Below, piece by piece: positions 38,962 to 48,596 of a stretch of 64,000 nucleotides of DNA. The stretch lies in contig NZ_CP031611.1 in assembly GCF_001687475.2 (NCBI RefSeq), positions 682,001 through 746,000 of the forward strand. Reading direction: 5' to 3'. This DNA comes from Campylobacter hepaticus (GTDB taxonomy: Bacteria; Campylobacterota; Campylobacteria; Campylobacterales; Campylobacteraceae). Position 1 is the first letter of the stretch. Each line of letters starts with the position of its first letter. The translations under genes and the position numbers were made by a program. The notes beneath the pieces were generated by a model that searched no databases, was not told where the DNA came from, and was given only the letters and a program-made list of their open reading frames with translations.

Positions 38962-40315
38962 TTAAAAAATTCCACTTATAAATATAAGTACAATTATAAT
39001 AGGGATTATAAATTTGACATAATAAAACCATAAATTTATAACCATTTTATTATTAAATCCTCTAGCTAACTCTTCTTTTGCATCCTCTTTTAAAACCCAA
39101 GCAACAAAAATTGAAGCACCTAATGCAGTTAATACAAAAAATACATTACCACTAATAAAGTCAAAAGCATCAAAAATATTTTTACCTAAAATACTCACTT
39201 CACTTAAAGGTCCATAAGCCATAATAGAAGGTAAATTACCCAAAATAAAACTTAAAAATAAAATCCAAAAAACAGCTTTTTTTCTACTCATATTTAATTT
39301 TTCTTGCAAAGTAGTAACTAAAGGCTCATAAAGAGTGATAGAAGTAGTAAATGCAGCTATTAATAAAAGTGTAAAAAAACTCACAGCAAAAAATGAACCA
39401 AAATGCATTTTTGAAAAAACTATAGGCAAAACTTCAAATACTAATTTAGGACCAGAATTAGGTTCTAAGCCAAAAGCAAATAAAGAAGGAAAAATCATAA
39501 AACCAGCTAAAAGTGCGATTAAAGTATTAATTACACTAGTAGCAATAGCAGTTTTTACCATATTTTCATTTTTATTTAAAAATGAGGATAAGGTAATCAT
39601 AACAGCAAATCCTAAAGAAAGAGCAAAAAATACTTGTCCTAAAACAGCTATAAATAGTGTTGGAGTAATCTTACTAAAATCAGGCTTAAGATAAAAATTA
39701 ATGCCAACAGATGCACCCTCTAAAGTTAAATTTCTAATCACTACAACAATAAGACATAAAAACAACAAAGGCATTAAAAATTTCATAGCCTTTTCTATAC
39801 CATCAGAAATTCCCCTAATTAAAACTACATAATTTAATAAAATAAAAATTAAAGTATAAAAAGTAATCATTAAAGGATTATTGTTCTATGTTTATATTAT
39901 AAAATTGCTGGGTAATTTCCTTTGTCACATTACCTGAAAGATTTAAATTACCGCTTAATATATTACTAATATAAGTTAAGACCCAGCCACCTAAAACCAT
40001 ATAATATGCAATAATTCCAAAACAACCAATAAGACCCATAAATCCTACAATTTTCCAAGCTTTAGAAAAAGTTTTACCTTGATATTTAGGATCAAAAGCA
40101 TCTAATGCATTTTTATGTGCTCTTCTACCTATAATATTTTCGACTAAAATCATAGGAATTCCTATAATTATCATAGCCACAACAAAGGTTAAAACATATG
40201 CACCACCGCCATTTTCTCCCACAAGATAAGGAAAACGCCAAGTAGCACCAAAACCTATAGTTGCTCCAGCAGTTATTAAAATATAACTTAAAGTGTTAGA
40301 CCAAGAATACCTCAT
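38962..40315 (-). pseudogene. Sodium-dependent amino-acid transporter (SNF family), frameshifted
   Basis: Two reading frames together encode one NSS/SNF transporter of about 448 residues. The N-terminal part (39878-40315, 145 residues) has TAGATIGFGATWRFPYLVGENGGGAY, here described by the unwound-TM1 motif GATWRFPYL, and ends early at a TAA at 39878-39880. The C-terminal part (38962-about 39893) continues in another frame with NNPLMITFYTLIFILLN and eight more membrane spans. Coding resumes if CAATAAT on the minus strand were CAAAATAAT, so a 2-base deletion is the simplest cause. The gene is likely inactive, or the deletion is an assembly error. It is upstream of and probably co-transcribed with ald. 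Confidence 0.87.
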
Positions 40316-40560
40316 TAGAAAACCTTAATTCAATTTTTATTATGAATTAATTATAAACTTTTTACTTAATTTGTATATTTTTGAGTAAAAAAGTAAAAAA
40401 ATATACAAATTATGTTACTTTTATTAACAATATATTTTGATTTTAATACTATATTTATTATATTAAAAAATATAGTATTATTTTTTGTTAATATTAAATT
40501 GCAAAATAATTTGTGTTTATTTTCAAAATTAACATTGCCAAAGAAAGGTTATTTATTTAT
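40316..40560. other. 245-base intergenic region between divergent pseudogenes
   Basis: The stretch is almost pure A/T, with many poly-T runs and TATAAT-like words on both strands, so it likely held the divergent promoters of the symporter and NADH dehydrogenase genes. No hairpin or open frame of interest is seen. Confidence 0.4.
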
Positions 40561-41665
40561 GAAAAAAATTTTAATTTTAGGTGGAGGATATGCAAGTTTA
40601 TCATTTATAAAAAGTCTTAATGCAAGCATTTTCAATCAATTTGACTTTAGCTTGATTTCAAAAGAAGAAAGTCATTATATTAGTGTTTTGCTTCATGAAG
40701 TAGTAAGCAAAACTAGAAATATTACTTTAAAATATACAGATATTTTGCCTAAAAAATGTAAATTTATAAAAGATGAAATCTTAGAAATTCAAGAAAAAAA
40801 ATTATAGCTAAAAATGGTAATTACACTTATGATATACTAATTATAGGACTTGGATTTAATAGAGATGATTTTAAAATTAGCGGAGTAGAAGAACATACTT
40901 TAGCTATGCAAAATTTTAACAATTGCCTAGATATACACAAAAAATTACAAGAAATAAGTTTAAAAGATAAATGTGAAGTTATAGTTTGTGGTGCAGGTTT
41001 TAGCGGCATAGAACTTTTAGCTGATTTAGCCTTACATTTTAAAAATATTAAATTAAAATGTGTGGAAGCTATGCCTATGATTTTACCCATGTTCAATAAA
41101 AATTTAGCACAATTTGCCAAACAATATTTAGAGAAATTAGGTGTAGAATTTTATCTTAATGCTAAAATAGAAAAATGTGAAAAAAATTCTCTTATATTTG
41201 AAAAAAATGGTCAAAAAGAAAAAATAGAAGCTGATTTAATACTTTATACAGCAGGAGTTAAAGGAAACAAAGTTATAGAAAATTCTAGTTTTTTTTAAAT
41301 CTCAAAGAAGCAAAATCGAAGTTAATGGATTTTTAAATCCTATAAAGCAAAATCAAACAATGGAAAATATCTTTGTATTAGGTGATTGTTGTGCTTTAAA
41401 AGATAAAAAAAGTGGACAATTTTTTCCATCAAGCGCACAATTAGCTTACCAACAAGGTTTGTATTTAGCTAAAATTTTTAATACAAATAATAAAATAAAG
41501 TTTTATTATCATCATAAAACAACTATATGCTCTTTAGGCAATAATTATGCCATAGCTCAAATAGGAAATATTCACTTAAAAGGCAAACTTCCCTCTTATC
41601 TTAAAAAATTAGTAGAATTTAAATGGATTTTAAAACTCATAGGTTTAAAAGCTTTATTAAAATAA
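40561..41665 (+). pseudogene. Type II NADH dehydrogenase-like FAD oxidoreductase, two frameshifts
   Basis: The conceptual protein of about 365 residues is an NDH-2/SQR-like flavoprotein: it starts MKKILILGGGYASLSF (FAD Rossmann motif), has ILIIGLGFN, a second Rossmann motif VIVCGAGFSGIELLADL, LILYTAGVKG and the FAD-binding NIFVLGDCCAL, followed by FFPSSAQLAYQQG. Coding is in three frames. The first break is in an 8-A run at 40794-40801, where nine A would restore the frame. The second is in an 8-T run at 41289-41296, where seven T would restore it. Such proteins pass electrons from NADH to quinone. Start ATG at 40561. Confidence 0.87.
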
Positions 41666-41668
41666 TAT

Positions 41669-42409
41669 TTATCCAAAAACACCATTTAAATAAGCCTTAG
41701 TTTTATCTTCTTTTGGATTTACAAAAAAATCTTTACTTTGATTAAATTCTACAAGTTCACCAAGATGAAAAAATGCTGTATAATCAGCAATACGCTTAGC
41801 TTGCTGCATATTATGCGTAACCATAATCATAGAAAGATTATGGCTTAATTGCTTTAAAAGTTCTTCTATAACCCCAGAACTTATAGGATCAAGCGCTGAA
41901 GTAGGTTCATCTAAAAGCAAAAGCTTGGGTTTAATAGCTAAAGCTCTTGCTATACAAAGACGTTGTTGCTGCCCTCCTGAAAGAGCTAAAGCATTTTGTT
42001 TGAGTTTGTCTTTAACTTCTTTAAAAAGCCCTACTTTTTTTAAACAATCTATTACCAAAGCCTCTTCTTCATCTTTATTTTTAATCATACCGTGAAGTTT
42101 TGGCGCATAAGATATATTTTCATAAATACTTTTTACAAAAACATTTGCTTGTTGAAAAACCATACCTACGTTTTTACGCAAAACCACGACATCTTGATTT
42201 TTAACATCTTTTCCTTCTATCTCAACCAAACCATCAATTTTAGCAATTTTATCATTCATCCTATTAAAACAACGTAAAAAAGTTGATTTTCCACATCCTG
42301 AAGCTCCTATAAGAGCAGTGATTTGATTTTTCTTTATTTGCATATTAATATCAAATAAAGCTTGTTTTTTTCCATAAAATAAATTTAAATTTGTTATTTT
42401 TGCTATCAC
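41669..42409 (-). CDS. pstB: Phosphate ABC transporter ATP-binding protein
   Basis: PstB powers high-affinity phosphate import. The 246-residue ABC ATPase shows Walker [10 protein letters not shown] at about 36-44, the Q-loop, the signature [16 protein letters not shown], Walker [14 protein letters not shown] and the switch His in [19 protein letters not shown], which is the PstB-specific version. It overlaps pstA by 4 bases. No phoU follows; the next gene lies on the opposite strand. Confidence 0.97.
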   Translation of the reverse strand: MIAKITNLNLFYGKKQALFDINMQIKKNQITALIGASGCGKSTFLRCFNRMNDKIAKIDGLVEIEGKDVKNQDVVVLRKNVGMVFQQANVFVKSIYENISYAPKLHGMIKNKDEEEALVIDCLKKVGLFKEVKDKLKQNALALSGGQQQRLCIARALAIKPKLLLLDEPTSALDPISSGVIEELLKQLSHNLSMIMVTHNMQQAKRIADYTAFFHLGELVEFNQSKDFFVNPKEDKTKAYLNGVFG

Positions 42410-43494
42410 TTTAATTTTCCTTGAAAATATTTTCTTAATAAAACAGCACTTAAATTAAGTATAATCAAAAGTGCTAAAAGCACAATAATACCAGCTGCAG
42501 TCCTTTCTAAAAATGCTCTTTCAGGCATAGATGACCAAGAATAAATTTGAGCTGGCAAAACACTGGTTGGATCAAAAATAGAATTTGCCACATCAGGAAT
42601 AAAAGCTATCATACCAATAATCATTAAAGGTGCAGTCTCTCCTATAGCCTGAGCTAAAGTAAGAATAGAACCTGTTAAAATCATAGGCATAGCCAAAGGC
42701 AACATAATACCTTTTACCATTTGTACCTTAGTCATACCCAAAGCATAAGCAGCATTTTTCATATTAATATCAACACTTTTTAAAGCTGCTTTTGTAGAAA
42801 CAATAATAATAGGCAAACTCATCATTGCCAAAGTAAGTCCTCCTACCAAAGCACTTGATCTAGGCATACTAAAAAGATTAATAAATACACCCAAACCCAA
42901 AAGACCAAATAAAATACTAGGAATACTTGCAAGATTATTAATACACACTTCTATAAAATGTGTAAATAAATTTTGTGGTGCAAATTCTTCTAAATAAATA
43001 GCTGCTCCAACTCCTATAGGAACACTTACTATCATACATACTAACATTACAAGTAAAGTTCCCATGAGTGAAGATAAAATCCCTGAATTTTCAGGTGATT
43101 TTGAATCCCCATTTAAAAAGAAATTCATATTAAATTGAAATTTTATTTCTTTTTTTTGCACCAACTTATCTACTAAAACTCTTTCTTTTTCGCTCAAACG
43201 ATTATATTTACGTTTGACATATTGATCCACTTCTGAATTTGCTAAAAGCCAAGTTTCTTGAGTGATTTGTCCTGTTCTTATTTTTCTTTGCTCTGCACGA
43301 GATAAAAGCTCATAAACAGAAGAATTATTAGGTATTTTCACATAAATATAAGTTTGTTTAAAAGCTCCAATGCCAAGATAAAGCACACTTCCTAAAAAAA
43401 TGCAAAGAAAAACTAAATTAATATAAAGTCCCATTTTGCAAAGTCTTTTAAAAGATTTTGAAGCTTTTTGCCTTTTTTTGAAAAGTTTTTTCAT
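42406..43494 (-). CDS. pstA: Phosphate ABC transporter permease PstA
   Basis: The 362-residue inner-membrane permease has one N-terminal span (about 22-45), a long hydrophilic periplasmic segment (about 50-130) and then five spans. The EAA-type loop reads [21 protein letters not shown], described here by its core [10 protein letters not shown]. The insert between the first two spans makes it longer than E. coli PstA. The start overlaps pstC by 4 bases. Confidence 0.94.
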   Translation of the reverse strand: MKKLFKKRQKASKSFKRLCKMGLYINLVFLCIFLGSVLYLGIGAFKQTYIYVKIPNNSSVYELLSRAEQRKIRTGQITQETWLLANSEVDQYVKRKYNRLSEKERVLVDKLVQKKEIKFQFNMNFFLNGDSKSPENSGILSSLMGTLLVMLVCMIVSVPIGVGAAIYLEEFAPQNLFTHFIEVCINNLASIPSILFGLLGLGVFINLFSMPRSSALVGGLTLAMMSLPIIIVSTKAALKSVDINMKNAAYALGMTKVQMVKGIMLPLAMPMILTGSILTLAQAIGETAPLMIIGMIAFIPDVANSIFDPTSVLPAQIYSWSSMPERAFLERTAAGIIVLLALLIILNLSAVLLRKYFQGKLK

Positions 43495-44405
43495 AAATTT
43501 TTCCTTTTGTGAAAACGATTAATGAGATAGACACTAAACATATTAATAAATAAAGTAATGATAAAAAGCACAAAACCTAAAGAAAAAGCACTCAAAGCTA
43601 AAGAACTATCAAAAGCTTGATCCCCGCTTAAAGCTTCTACAATTTTTACTGTTACTGTTGTCATATCTTCTAAGAAGTTCATACTTAAATTAGGGCGTAA
43701 AGAAGCTGCCATGACAACTATCATAGTTTCTCCTAAAGCCCTTGAAAGTCCCAAAAGACAAGCTGCTACTATACCAGGTACAGCCTCAGGCAAAATAACT
43801 GCAAAAACTACTTCTTTTTTTGTCATACCTAAAGCATAAGCTCCATTAATCCTTTTTTCACTCACAGCTTCAATACAATCTTGAGATAAAGAAGCTATAA
43901 TGGGAACTATCATGATTCCCATAATAAATCCAGCCCCTAAAGCACTTTGAAAACTAGCTTGTATCCCAAATAAAGAAAAAAACCACACTATACAAGGTGC
44001 AACAACTATAGCTGCAAAAAATCCAAAAACAACAGTAGGAATTCCTGCTATGATCTCTAAAATAGGTTTTAAATAATTTTTTGATTTTCTACCTGCAAAA
44101 ACACCTAAATATATAGCACACATCACCCCTAAAGGTAAAGCCGTAAGCATAGCGATTAAAGAAATATAAAAAGTCCCCCAAAAAAGTGGTACTGCACCAA
44201 AAACACCTTGCTTGCTCGTCCCATCAGCATTCATAAAAGCTGCATCTGCTGCCCATTCGCTTGAAAATAAAAAAGTAACAACACTTTCTTTTTGAAAGAA
44301 TTTTAAAGCTTCAATTAAGATAGTAAGCATAATAGCAAAACTTACTATCACGCTTACAAAAGCACATAAAAAAAGTATAAATTTTATTATTTTTTCTTTT
44401 AACAA
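43491..44405 (-). CDS. pstC: Phosphate ABC transporter permease PstC
   Basis: The 304-residue permease has six predicted spans and an EAA loop YALGMTKKEVVFAVILP, with GIPTVVFGFFA in the preceding spans and SRALGETMIVVMAA as the conserved later block. It is the partner of PstA in the phosphate channel. It follows pstS by 9 bases. Confidence 0.95.
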   Translation of the reverse strand: MLKEKIIKFILFLCAFVSVIVSFAIMLTILIEALKFFQKESVVTFLFSSEWAADAAFMNADGTSKQGVFGAVPLFWGTFYISLIAMLTALPLGVMCAIYLGVFAGRKSKNYLKPILEIIAGIPTVVFGFFAAIVVAPCIVWFFSLFGIQASFQSALGAGFIMGIMIVPIIASLSQDCIEAVSEKRINGAYALGMTKKEVVFAVILPEAVPGIVAACLLGLSRALGETMIVVMAASLRPNLSMNFLEDMTTVTVKIVEALSGDQAFDSSLALSAFSLGFVLFIITLFINMFSVYLINRFHKRKNL

Positions 44406-44414
44406 AACATTTCC

Positions 44415-45410
44415 TTAAAAAACTTTCCCAGCTTTTACAAATTCACTTGTTAAAATATTTCTATTTTCTATGTGTTTTTGAGAAGCTTTTAATTTATCAT
44501 CATTTAAGGGAATAAGTCCTATTTTTTCAAGCTCTCCACCACTTTTTGCCAAATCATCACTCATATAAATTTTTGCAAATTCAAAAGCTTCTTGAGGATT
44601 TTTCTTTGCATTAATATAAATAAACAAACTCCTTGCAAGTTCATATTTTTCATTTGCAATATTTTCTTTACTTGGAGCAATTCCATCAATACTGGCCGCA
44701 TTAATCTTATCTGAATTACTCATTAAAAAACCATAACCAAACATTCCAAAAGCATTTTTATCAATACTTAATTTTGAAACGATTAAATTATCATTTTCTC
44801 CACTTGAAATATAAACCCCATCTTGGCGTATAGTTTTATATTCTCCCTTATATTCAGGAAGTTTTTTAGAAATATCACTCATTATAAGCTCTTCTATAGT
44901 ATCTCTTGTGCCAGAACTTGAAGGAGGACCATAAATACTAATTTTACGATTTGGTAAATTTTTATTGATTTGATTCCAGTTAGTATAGGGATTAGGTATT
45001 AATTTCCCATCTTGTGGAATTTCTTTTGCTAAAGCTAAAAAAAGCTCTTTTTTTGTAATATTTAATGGAATATTAGTTTTATTTTGCGCTAAAACTATAC
45101 CATCATAACCTATCATAACTCCTACTATATCAGTAATACCTGCTTGTTGGCAAGCTTGAAATTCGCTAAGCTTCATAGGTCTTGAAGCATTAGAAATATC
45201 AGTAATTCCCTCACAAAAAACTTTAAATCCCCCACCTGTTCCCAAACTCTCAACTATAGGGGTTTTTACATTTTTAATCAAAGCATATTCTTCAGCAACA
45301 AAAGAGGTAAAAGGATATACAGTTGATGATCCTGCACTTTTTAAATCTGCTGCATGTAAACCACTCCAAAAAGCAAAACTTATTATACTTAAAATTATTT
45401 TATTGTTCAT
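44415..45410 (-). CDS. pstS: Phosphate-binding periplasmic protein PstS
   Basis: PstS captures phosphate for the PstCAB transporter. From ATG 45410 the protein has 331 residues with a signal peptide ending near FWSGLHAADL. The phosphate-binding segments SAGSSTVYPF and SGTRDT are visible, as is ESLGTGGGFKVFC. A longer frame starts at 45464, but ATG 45410 is preceded by AAGGAGAAAACA, so I choose it. A PhosR-type direct repeat lies 48-63 bases before this start. Confidence 0.95.
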   Translation of the reverse strand: MNNKIILSIISFAFWSGLHAADLKSAGSSTVYPFTSFVAEEYALIKNVKTPIVESLGTGGGFKVFCEGITDISNASRPMKLSEFQACQQAGITDIVGVMIGYDGIVLAQNKTNIPLNITKKELFLALAKEIPQDGKLIPNPYTNWNQINKNLPNRKISIYGPPSSSGTRDTIEELIMSDISKKLPEYKGEYKTIRQDGVYISSGENDNLIVSKLSIDKNAFGMFGYGFLMSNSDKINAASIDGIAPSKENIANEKYELARSLFIYINAKKNPQEAFEFAKIYMSDDLAKSGGELEKIGLIPLNDDKLKASQKHIENRNILTSEFVKAGKVF

Positions 45411-45457
45411 TGTTTTCTCCTTGCTTGTAAAAAATGATAAAATTTTAAATAATTTTG

Positions 45458-45473
45458 GAAACATTTTAGAAAC
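45458..45473 (-). promoter_or_regulatory. PhosR (pho) box upstream of pstS
   Basis: The minus strand reads GTTTCTAAAATGTTTC, two GTTTC repeats whose starts are 11 bases apart. This is very close to the binding site reported for the C. jejuni phosphate-limitation regulator PhosR (recalled as a repeated GTTTC with an A-rich spacer). It sits about 50 bases before the pstS ATG, where it could contact RNA polymerase. Confidence 0.75.
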
Positions 45474-45634
45474 ATTTTTACTTTTGCATTATAAATATAA
45501 TTAATTTTAAAGTAAAAAATCCGCTTTAACAAGAAATAAAACTATGAAAATACCAGATTCATTATTAAATAATTTAAAATTTTTAATCTTTAAATTTACA
45601 ATTTTATCTTATTTTTAAAAAAATAATATATTAT

Positions 45635-45664
45635 TATAAAATATTTTAAAAAGTGAAGAAGGAG
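45635..45664 (+). promoter_or_regulatory. -10 box and ribosome-binding site of ferritin gene
   Basis: TATAAA at 45635-45640 sits in AT-rich DNA 32 bases before the start, and AAGGAG at 45659-45664 is a strong Shine-Dalgarno sequence seven bases before the ATG. I see no clear Fur box. Confidence 0.5.
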
Positions 45665-45671
45665 ACTGACT

Positions 45672-46175
45672 ATGCTTTCTAAAGAAATTGTAAATTTATT
45701 AAATGAACAAATAAATAAAGAAATGTACGCAGCAAATTTATATCTTAGTATGAGTTCTTGGTGTTATGAAAACAGTTTTGATGGAGCTGGATCTTTTTTA
45801 TTTGCTCATGCAAGCGAAGAAAATAATCACGCACAAAAACTCATCACTTATCTTAATGAAACAGACTCTCATGTAGAACTTAAAGCAGTAAAACAACCTG
45901 AACAAAATTTCAAATCTTTACTTGATGTTTTTGAAAAAACTTATGCACATGAACAATTTATCACAAAATCAATCAATACCTTAGTAGAACACATGCTAAT
46001 ACACAAAGATTATTCTACTTTTAATTTTTTACAGTGGTATGTAAGTGAACAACATGAAGAAGAAGCACTTTTTCGCGGTATAGTCGATAAAATTAAACTC
46101 ATTGGAGAACATGGTAATGGGCTTTACTTAGCTGATGAATATATCAAAAACCTTGCATTAAATAGAAAAAAATAA
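45672..46175 (+). CDS. cft: Non-haem ferritin
   Basis: Ferritin oxidises and stores iron as a 24-mer and protects against oxidative stress. The 167-residue protein has the ferroxidase ligands in the first helix (NEQINKEMYAANLYL), ASEENNHAQKLI with Glu and His ligands, and the later WYVSEQHEEEALF block. C. jejuni cft occupies the same place. The gene is followed by the peptidoglycan O-acetylation genes, with only a weak 5-bp stem between them. Confidence 0.97.
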   Translation: MLSKEIVNLLNEQINKEMYAANLYLSMSSWCYENSFDGAGSFLFAHASEENNHAQKLITYLNETDSHVELKAVKQPEQNFKSLLDVFEKTYAHEQFITKSINTLVEHMLIHKDYSTFNFLQWYVSEQHEEEALFRGIVDKIKLIGEHGNGLYLADEYIKNLALNRKK

Positions 46176-46217
46176 TCTAACTCTTTATTTAGAGTAAATT
46201 ATATTTTGGATTAAAAT

Positions 46218-47594
46218 ATGACTTATTTTTCTTTAGAATTTAGTATTTTAATGATAGCTTTTTTTGCTATTTATTGGGCTTTTAAAAATAGTTATAAAAT
46301 ACAAAATATTTTGATTTTAATTTTTTCATATATTATTTATATCTTGATCAATCCTTATTTTGCTTTAGTTTTATTTATATATACTTTTTTTATACACTAT
46401 TTTGCTTTAGTAATCTTTGTGCGTAAAAAACGTTATATTTTTATAACTTGCATAGCTTTTATTGTTTTAAATTTATGCTTTTTTAAATATTTTCCTAGTC
46501 TTAAAGAAAGTTTTGATGAAATGCTTAATTTTTTTGGCTTAGAATTTTTAAATATAGACTTAATGCTACCTATAGGCATTAGTTTTTATACTTTTAGTTC
46601 CATTACTTATATTGTAGAAGTTTATAAAAAACATCGTTTAGAAAGTTTTTTAAATCTAGCAACTTTTTTATCATTTTTTCCAACTTTAATTTCAGGGCCT
46701 ATTATGAGAAGTTCTTTTTTCTTCGAACAAGCTTTTCAAAAACGTGAATTTAAACATACTAATCTTATTATTATTTTAATTATTTTTGGCATAGTTAAAA
46801 AAGTTCTTATTGCAAATTATTTAGGAATTTATGCCAAAAATATTTTAGATTTTCCACAAACTTATAATTTTATACAACTTTTAAGTGCAATTTATGCTTA
46901 TACTATTCAAATATATTGTGATTTTAGTGGATATATTGATTTAGTGTGCGCCTTTGCTTTAATGCTAGGTTTTAAATTGCCGCTTAATTTTAACATGCCT
47001 TATCTTGCTAAAAATCTTAAAGATTTTTGGGCAAGATGGCATATTAGTCTTTCAACTTTTATAAGAGATTATATTTATATACCCTTAGGTGGAAATAAAA
47101 AAGGTTTAGCTCGCACTATATCAAATATACTCATTGCTTTTACACTTTCAGGTATGTGGCATGGAAATACACTTTCTTTTGTGATCTGGGGTTTATTGCA
47201 TGGCTTTGGTGTTGTGTTTATGCATTTATTAGCTTTAAGCAAATTTAATTTACAAAAAATTCCTATCTTAGGAAGATTTTTAACCTTGCAATTTATATGT
47301 TTTACTTGGATTTTCTTTTATTATAGCAAAAATTTAGACGATGCATTAGAGTATTTTAAAGCTTGTTATGACAATTTTTTTAATATTCCAAGCTACAATG
47401 ATATTTATATGTTAGTAGCTTTTGCTATACTTTTTATCATTTATCCTTTGTTTATCAATTTTAAAGATTATTGCATTAAAATTCTTAATCTTACCCCATT
47501 TTTATTAAAACCTTTTATCATAGCTTTTATTTTACTTTTGGTTTTTGCTTTTATGCCAGATGGAATTCCTGATTTTATTTATTCGAGTTTTTAA
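46218..47594 (+). CDS. patA: Peptidoglycan O-acetyltransferase PatA (MBOAT)
   Basis: PatA carries acetyl groups across the inner membrane for O-acetylation of MurNAc, or analogous cell-wall modification. The 458-residue protein has about 11-12 spans and MBOAT features: FFPTLISGPIMRS, DFSGYIDL, FWARWHISLSTFIRDY and the active-site SGMWHGNTLSF with His at about 315. The two genes after it encode SGNH partners, which matches the patA-patB-ape1 cluster known from C. jejuni and Neisseria. Alginate O-acetylase AlgI is a related alternative, but no alginate genes are nearby. Confidence 0.9.
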   Translation: MTYFSLEFSILMIAFFAIYWAFKNSYKIQNILILIFSYIIYILINPYFALVLFIYTFFIHYFALVIFVRKKRYIFITCIAFIVLNLCFFKYFPSLKESFDEMLNFFGLEFLNIDLMLPIGISFYTFSSITYIVEVYKKHRLESFLNLATFLSFFPTLISGPIMRSSFFFEQAFQKREFKHTNLIIILIIFGIVKKVLIANYLGIYAKNILDFPQTYNFIQLLSAIYAYTIQIYCDFSGYIDLVCAFALMLGFKLPLNFNMPYLAKNLKDFWARWHISLSTFIRDYIYIPLGGNKKGLARTISNILIAFTLSGMWHGNTLSFVIWGLLHGFGVVFMHLLALSKFNLQKIPILGRFLTLQFICFTWIFFYYSKNLDDALEYFKACYDNFFNIPSYNDIYMLVAFAILFIIYPLFINFKDYCIKILNLTPFLLKPFIIAFILLLVFAFMPDGIPDFIYSSF

Positions 47595-48596
47595 ATGAAT
47601 GTAATTAGATTTTTCTTTATTTTAATCATAGTATTTAGTTTAGTTGTTGTTGTTATGAATCAAAGCATTAGCTCTTATATAGAACAAAAATATCATTTGA
47701 TATTTTATCCTCACAATGATCTTTTAAAAGAAGCTAATGGTTTTAAAGTAAAATTAGAACAAATTCGTGCCATTTTAAGCAATAATCCCTTGCCTCAAAT
47801 CTATGAACTTGAAACTCAAGAAAATAAAATAACAGATGAAAATTTAAGCAAAGATCTTTTAGAAACAATTCCTAACCACCCTCAAATATACGAACAAAAC
47901 CTTCATAAACAAATAGCTATTAACTCAAAAGATAATCATTTTGATGAAAATATTCAATTAGAATTAGAAAGTGGGGATAAATTTTTATTCATTGGAGATT
48001 CCTTAATGCAAGGAGTTGCCATAGCCTTAAACAAAGATTTTAGAAATTTAAATCTTAAAACCCTTAATTTAAGCAAACAAAATACAGGACTTTCTTATAA
48101 ATCTTATTTTGATTGGTCAAAAGCTACTAATGATGCCTTAAAAAATTCAACCATTAAATACCTTGTAGTACTTCTTGGAGCTAATGATCCTTGGGATATT
48201 AAAAAAGGAGGCAATTACCATCGCTTTGGATCTGCTTCTTGGATTGAAATTTACACAAGTCGTGTCGATGAGATCATTAAAATTGCTAAAAAATATAAAG
48301 TTAAAGTATTTTGGTTTGAAATTCCTCCTGTTAAAAAAGAAGATTTGAATAAAAAAATACAAATATTAAACAAAATTTATAGTGAAGAAATTGCAAAAAA
48401 TAAAGAAATTTTTATTAATACTAAATCTTTTTTTAGTATTAATGATAAATATTCAGCTTATATAAAGGATGAAAATAATAAAAGCATAAAAGCAAGAACA
48501 GATGATGGTATTCATTTTACACCACGCGGTGCACAAGAAATGTCTAAACTCTTGCTAAAACACATAAAATTCAAGGAAGAAAATGCCAGCAAATAA
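47595..48596 (+). CDS. patB: Peptidoglycan O-acetyltransferase PatB (SGNH)
   Basis: PatB transfers acetyl groups from PatA to MurNAc in the periplasm. The 333-residue protein has an N-terminal membrane anchor (about 4-22) and an SGNH hydrolase domain with the nucleophile motif FIGDSLMQG (Ser136), LLGANDPWD with the Asn block, and DDGIHFTPRG with the Asp-His dyad. It starts one base after the patA stop and overlaps ape1 by 14 bases, so the three genes are translationally coupled. Confidence 0.87.
   Translation: MNVIRFFFILIIVFSLVVVVMNQSISSYIEQKYHLIFYPHNDLLKEANGFKVKLEQIRAILSNNPLPQIYELETQENKITDENLSKDLLETIPNHPQIYEQNLHKQIAINSKDNHFDENIQLELESGDKFLFIGDSLMQGVAIALNKDFRNLNLKTLNLSKQNTGLSYKSYFDWSKATNDALKNSTIKYLVVLLGANDPWDIKKGGNYHRFGSASWIEIYTSRVDEIIKIAKKYKVKVFWFEIPPVKKEDLNKKIQILNKIYSEEIAKNKEIFINTKSFFSINDKYSAYIKDENNKSIKARTDDGIHFTPRGAQEMSKLLLKHIKFKEENASK

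Noticed and set aside
40827-41120. 97-residue minus-strand frame opposite the NDH-2 gene
   Set aside because: Shadow of the broken but clearly recognisable flavoprotein on the plus strand.
46180-46195. ACTCT/AGAGT hairpin between cft and patA as terminator
   Set aside because: The stem is only 5 bp and lacks a U-tract, so it is too weak to list as a terminator.
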